Of a stretch of DNA of 64,000 bases, positions 60,749 through 64,000 are shown piece by piece (positions within the stretch are counted from its first letter, which is position 1; each line of letters begins with the position of its first letter). The translations under genes were made by a program, and so were the position numbers. The notes under the pieces were generated by a model, which saw only the letters and a list, made by a program, of their open reading frames with translations, ran no database searches and was not told the origin of the DNA. The DNA is from an uncultured Woeseiaceae bacterium (GTDB lineage: Bacteria; Pseudomonadota; Gammaproteobacteria; Steroidobacterales; Woeseiaceae): contig CAMYJB010000003.1 in assembly GCA_947258565.1 (NCBI GenBank), forward strand, positions 159,293 through 223,292, in the 5' to 3' direction.

Positions 60749-61378
60749 ATGAAAAACACGCTTGCTTACGTTTGCGCAGTCGCCGGCATTACGCTGGCCG
60801 CCCTCCAGGTACAGGCCGAGAGCCTCGTCGACGGTTCGGTAGAGGCCGGCAAATCCAGGTCCGTCACCTGTGCGGCCTGCCACGGTGCCGCCGGCATCAG
60901 CGCCAACCCGCTCTGGCCGAACATCGCCGGGCAGAGCGCCGCATACCTGGTCGCGCAGCTCAAAGCGTTCAAGGAAGGTGCACGCAACAATCCGCTCATG
61001 AACAGCCAGGCGATGATGCTGTCGGACCAGGACATGGCGGACCTCGCCGTCTACTTCGAGAGCCTGCCCGGGCCGGCACAGGCTGTGGCCGACCCGGACC
61101 TCATCAGCAAGGGCGAGGCACTTTATCGCGGCGGCGAGGTCTCAAAAGAGGTCGCGGCATGCATAGCCTGCCACGGCCCCGGCGGGGCCGGCAACCCGGC
61201 TGCGAAGTACCCGGCGATCAAGGGCCAGCACGCAGCCTACACGGCGAAGCAGCTGCGCGACTATGCGTCCGGCGAACGCGTGTCGGATGGCAAGACGCGT
61301 GTCATGCGTGATATAGCAGGGAAGCTCAGCGAGGATGAAATCGTCGCGCTGGCCTCATATGTTCAGGGCTTGAAATAG
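60749..61378 (+). CDS. Cytochrome c4, periplasmic dihaem
   Basis: The 209-residue protein has a signal peptide (LAYVCAVAGITLAALQVQA) and two class I cytochrome c domains, each with a CXXCH haem site (TCAACHGAAG, ACIACHGPGG) and a distal methionine (NPLMNSQAMML; KTRVMRDIA). It carries electrons to terminal oxidases in the periplasm. Its place between engB and a dsbA-type gene is the same as in Pseudomonas. Confidence 0.95.
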   Translation: MKNTLAYVCAVAGITLAALQVQAESLVDGSVEAGKSRSVTCAACHGAAGISANPLWPNIAGQSAAYLVAQLKAFKEGARNNPLMNSQAMMLSDQDMADLAVYFESLPGPAQAVADPDLISKGEALYRGGEVSKEVAACIACHGPGGAGNPAAKYPAIKGQHAAYTAKQLRDYASGERVSDGKTRVMRDIAGKLSEDEIVALASYVQGLK

Positions 61379-61406
61379 CAGCCGGATTCAGGACGGTAGT
61401 GAAACA

Positions 61407-62261
61407 ATGAAATATGCGTTGATGAACGGGGCGCTGGCCCTGTTGATGCTGGTCGCCCTTGCCGCGTGCGGCAGCGGCGAGAAGGAAACGGAAACCGCCG
61501 TGGAGGCGCCGGCCGCCGACGAGGCACCGGCCGAAGAGCAACTCGTGGCCGACGAGGAAGCAGCCGCCGAAGAGGACAGCACCCAGGTTGTCGTCGAGGA
61601 ATCCGCTGCCGAGCCGGAGGACGACGAACAGCCGATCATGCTGGCCCGGGCCGACACCACGGACAAGCCGGTGCAGAACTGGAAGTTCAAGGAAGGCCAG
61701 CACTACATCCGCATGGTGCCGAGTCAGCCGACCATGGGCGGCGCGGACAGGATCGAGGTCGCCGAGTTTTTCTGGTACGGCTGCCCGCACTGCTTCAGCT
61801 TCGAACCAACCATCAACAACTGGGCCGCCGACATCCCCGCGGGTGTCCGTTTCGTGCGAATTCCGGTCGTCTGGAACAACGTGCACGAATTGCATGCGCG
61901 CCTGTTCTATACGATGGAAGTCCTGGCCCGCAACGGTGCGCTTGCGGATGCCGAGGCATTCCACAACACCGTATTCCAGGAAATCCAGAACCGCGGCAAC
62001 CGCCTGACGAGTGAAGATTCGATCCGGCGCCTGTTCGAGCGCTTCGGCGTCGATGCCGGCACCTTTAACACGACCTGGAAGTCATTCGAGGTCGACCAGA
62101 AACTTCGTGTCGCCAAAGACCTCGGTCGCCGCTACAGCATCCAGGGTGTGCCCGCAGTCGTGATCAACGGCAAGTACCGTACGGGTGGCGCAGAGGCAGG
62201 CAGTTACGACGCGGTTCCGGACGTCATCGACGAGCTCATCGCGCGCGAAACCATACGCTAG
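61407..62261 (+). CDS. DsbA-type thiol:disulfide oxidoreductase, lipoprotein form
   Basis: The 284-residue protein begins with a lipoprotein signal (LMLVALAAC lipobox). An Ala/Glu-rich acidic linker follows (residues about 22-75), then a DsbA thioredoxin fold with the active site FFWYGCPHCFSFEP and the cis-proline loop IQGVPAVVING. It would oxidise cysteines of exported proteins while tethered to the membrane. Ordinary DsbA is soluble and about 210 residues; the extra length is the linker. The gene follows cytochrome c4 by 28 bases. Confidence 0.9.
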   Translation: MKYALMNGALALLMLVALAACGSGEKETETAVEAPAADEAPAEEQLVADEEAAAEEDSTQVVVEESAAEPEDDEQPIMLARADTTDKPVQNWKFKEGQHYIRMVPSQPTMGGADRIEVAEFFWYGCPHCFSFEPTINNWAADIPAGVRFVRIPVVWNNVHELHARLFYTMEVLARNGALADAEAFHNTVFQEIQNRGNRLTSEDSIRRLFERFGVDAGTFNTTWKSFEVDQKLRVAKDLGRRYSIQGVPAVVINGKYRTGGAEAGSYDAVPDVIDELIARETIR

Positions 62262-62288
62262 CCGCGGCAGCTGCACCTCGGGACGATC

Positions 62289-64000
62289 GTGAAAAAAGCC
62301 CTGGTCATTGCAGGCATCGCGGTCATAAGCGCGATCGCTTGGGCCGCGCCTGACGCCGACGAGACCTTTTCCCGGCTCGCGGACCGATACCTCGACGAAA
62401 TCGCCGAACGATCGCCCGTCGCGGCCACCGCGCTGGGCGACCATCGGGCAGATGATCGCCTCGATGAAGTGGATGCGGCCGCGCGGGAGCGCCTGCGGGA
62501 CGCGTTCCTGGAATACCGCGAAGCGCTGGCCGCCATCGATCGCGACGCACTATCGCGCGCCAAACAGGTTGACGCCGCGATCCTGCATAACCAGATCGAG
62601 TCCGCGCTGTTCGATCTCGACACGCTCGAGGAATGGGCGTGGAACCCGCTCTACTATGTGCGTCTGGCGGGCGATTCCGTTTACGGTCTCCTGTCTCGAG
62701 ACTTCGCGCCGCTCGAAGAGCGCCTCGCTGACGTCGCAGCACGTCTCGCGCAGTTTCCCCGCTTCTTCGAACAGGCACGGGAATCGCTGCAGCCGGAACG
62801 CGTGCCGAAGATCCATGCCGAGACGGCGATTCAACAGAACCGCGGCCTCGTGACGATCATCGACACGAGAGTGGTCCCGCTCCTGGACGGGCAATCTGCG
62901 GAAACCGGCGAGCAGCTTGCCGCCGCAGTCGAGACCGCGCGTGCAGCGATCGCGGAAAACCAGGCGTGGCTGGAGGAGGAATTGCTGCCGCGCGCGAACG
63001 GCGACTTCCGCATCGGCGCCGAGCTCTACGACCAGAAACTGGCATTCGCGCTGAACTCATCATTGTCCCGCCGGGAGATTCGAACGCTCGCCGAAAACGA
63101 ATACGAACTCGTACGCAACGAGATGTACGAAATCGCGAAACACGTTTACTCGAGGCTGCATCCCTACACGGCATTTCCTGACAATCCTGATGAAGCCTAC
63201 AAGCAGGCAATCATCCGGGCGTCGCTCGAGGAGGCTTACCGGCAATTGCCGCAGCGCGATGAAATCGTCGAGATTGCGAGACGATACCTGCAGCAGGCCA
63301 GCAACTTCGTCGTCGAGAAAAATATCGTCACGATGCCGGAGGAGCCGGTAGAGATCATCGTGATGCCCGAGTTTCAGCGCGGCCTGTACCTCGCCTATCT
63401 CAGCCCGCCCGGGCCTCTGGACAGGGACCAGAAAGCCTTTTATGCAGTGGCCCCGCTGCCGGCTGACTGGACCGACGCCCAGGTTGCGTCGTTCCTGCGC
63501 GAATACAACCTGTATTCGATTCAGAACCTCACGATCCATGAGGCCGTGCCGGGCCACTACCTGCAACTGGCCCTGAGTAACCGGCATCCATCGGCACTGC
63601 GCAGCGCGCTGTGGTCGGGGCCATTCGTCGAGGGCTGGGCCGTGTATGCGGAGCGCGTCATGATCGACGCAGGCTACCTCGACGATGATCCGCTGATGCG
63701 CCTGATCAATCGCAAGTGGTATCTCAGGGCGATTACGAATGCGATCATCGACTCGGCGATTCACGTCGACGGTATGACGCAGGAAGAAGCCATGAAGCTC
63801 ATGATCGAGGGTGGCTTCCAGGAGGAGCGCGAGGCGGCCGGCAAGTGGGTGCGTGCGCAACTCTCGTCGGCACAACTGTCGACGTACTTTGTCGGCTACC
63901 AGGAACACAAGGCCCTGCGCGCCGACATCGAAGCCGCCTGGGGCGATGAATTCACGCTGCGGCGCTATCACGACCAGGTGCTTTCCTACGGCTCCCCGCC
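62289..64000 (+). CDS. DUF885-family putative zinc peptidase (3' partial)
   Basis: The frame opens at GTG 62289 with a signal peptide (KKALVIAGIAVISAIAWAAP) and stays open to the end of the window (570 codons). It has the DUF885 features FSRLADRYLDEIAERSPVAA and, near base 63530, the metal-binding motif TIHEAVPGHYLQLALS. The frame ends RRYHDQVLSYGSPP, which is close to the usual C-terminus, so only a few residues should be missing. The family is considered metallopeptidase-like and exported; the substrate is unknown. It follows the DsbA gene by 27 bases. Confidence 0.9.
   Translation, partial: MKKALVIAGIAVISAIAWAAPDADETFSRLADRYLDEIAERSPVAATALGDHRADDRLDEVDAAARERLRDAFLEYREALAAIDRDALSRAKQVDAAILHNQIESALFDLDTLEEWAWNPLYYVRLAGDSVYGLLSRDFAPLEERLADVAARLAQFPRFFEQARESLQPERVPKIHAETAIQQNRGLVTIIDTRVVPLLDGQSAETGEQLAAAVETARAAIAENQAWLEEELLPRANGDFRIGAELYDQKLAFALNSSLSRREIRTLAENEYELVRNEMYEIAKHVYSRLHPYTAFPDNPDEAYKQAIIRASLEEAYRQLPQRDEIVEIARRYLQQASNFVVEKNIVTMPEEPVEIIVMPEFQRGLYLAYLSPPGPLDRDQKAFYAVAPLPADWTDAQVASFLREYNLYSIQNLTIHEAVPGHYLQLALSNRHPSALRSALWSGPFVEGWAVYAERVMIDAGYLDDDPLMRLINRKWYLRAITNAIIDSAIHVDGMTQEEAMKLMIEGGFQEEREAAGKWVRAQLSSAQLSTYFVGYQEHKALRADIEAAWGDEFTLRRYHDQVLSYGSP

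Overview
This is about 64 kb of high-GC (roughly 60-63 %), gene-dense bacterial chromosome with no tRNA, rRNA, CRISPR array, phage or IS element that I could recognise. Gene content and order point to Gammaproteobacteria: a Psp envelope-stress locus with a sigma-54 promoter, GspA/ExeA and GspB, LptM, class I GshA, FadE-type acyl-CoA dehydrogenase, and a polA / small RNA / engB / cytochrome c4 / dsbA order like that of Pseudomonas. Two pathways are unusual for the class: a mevalonate pathway (also known in Legionella and Coxiella) and an N-acylated arginine route resembling that of Bacteroidetes and Xanthomonas. A deep-branching, probably marine or sediment gammaproteobacterium is my best guess; the order cannot be fixed from this window.

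Layout. 0-13 kb: the 3' part of ilvA, a small secreted peptide with a strong terminator, a UvrD-like helicase behind a near-consensus LexA box, a hydrolase, an SLC13/RCK transporter, an FAD oxidoreductase that appears to start at CTG, two paralogous membrane-anchored unknowns, a sulfotransferase/aminotransferase pair and gshA. 13-22 kb: DUF2845, bactofilin, a GGDEF/EAL protein, a DUF6231 protein, then a psp operon with two PspC-domain and two PspB-like proteins, divergent from pspF, with sigma-54 and IHF sites between them. 20-29 kb: a GntR(YtrA-like)/ABC operon with a perfect palindromic operator and a small membrane-peptide leader gene, an ECF sigma/anti-sigma-like pair, mdh, fadE and a DUF3667 protein.

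29.5-36.9 kb is an isoprenoid island: HMG-CoA synthase converges on a tightly overlapping operon mvaD - phosphomevalonate kinase - fused HMG-CoA reductase/mevalonate kinase - idi, and a farnesyl-diphosphate-type synthase diverges from it. Only the acetoacetyl-CoA thiolase is missing from a full acetyl-CoA to prenyl-diphosphate route. 36.9-48.5 kb: dinB, exeA/gspB, a fused FakA-FakB-like protein, an HMCES-type peptidase, a YadGH-type ABC exporter, a divergent FlhD-like/FlhC-like pair without flagellar genes, NudC, an NRDE protein and an esterase.

48.6-56.8 kb is an arginine operon argR-argG-[P-loop protein]-argC-argD-argF'-argB-argH with mostly overlapping genes. The transcarbamylase resembles the N-succinylornithine enzyme of Bacteroides more than the N-acetyl enzyme of Xanthomonas. 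No glutamate N-acyltransferase or deacylase is present, and an unrelated P-loop (DUF1611-like) protein is embedded in the operon. I consider this the best candidate for an undescribed system. 56.8-64 kb: lptM, polA, a strongly predicted structured small RNA with a sigma-E/AlgU-like promoter at the Spot 42/ErsA locus, engB, cytochrome c4, a lipoprotein DsbA and a DUF885 peptidase that runs off the end.
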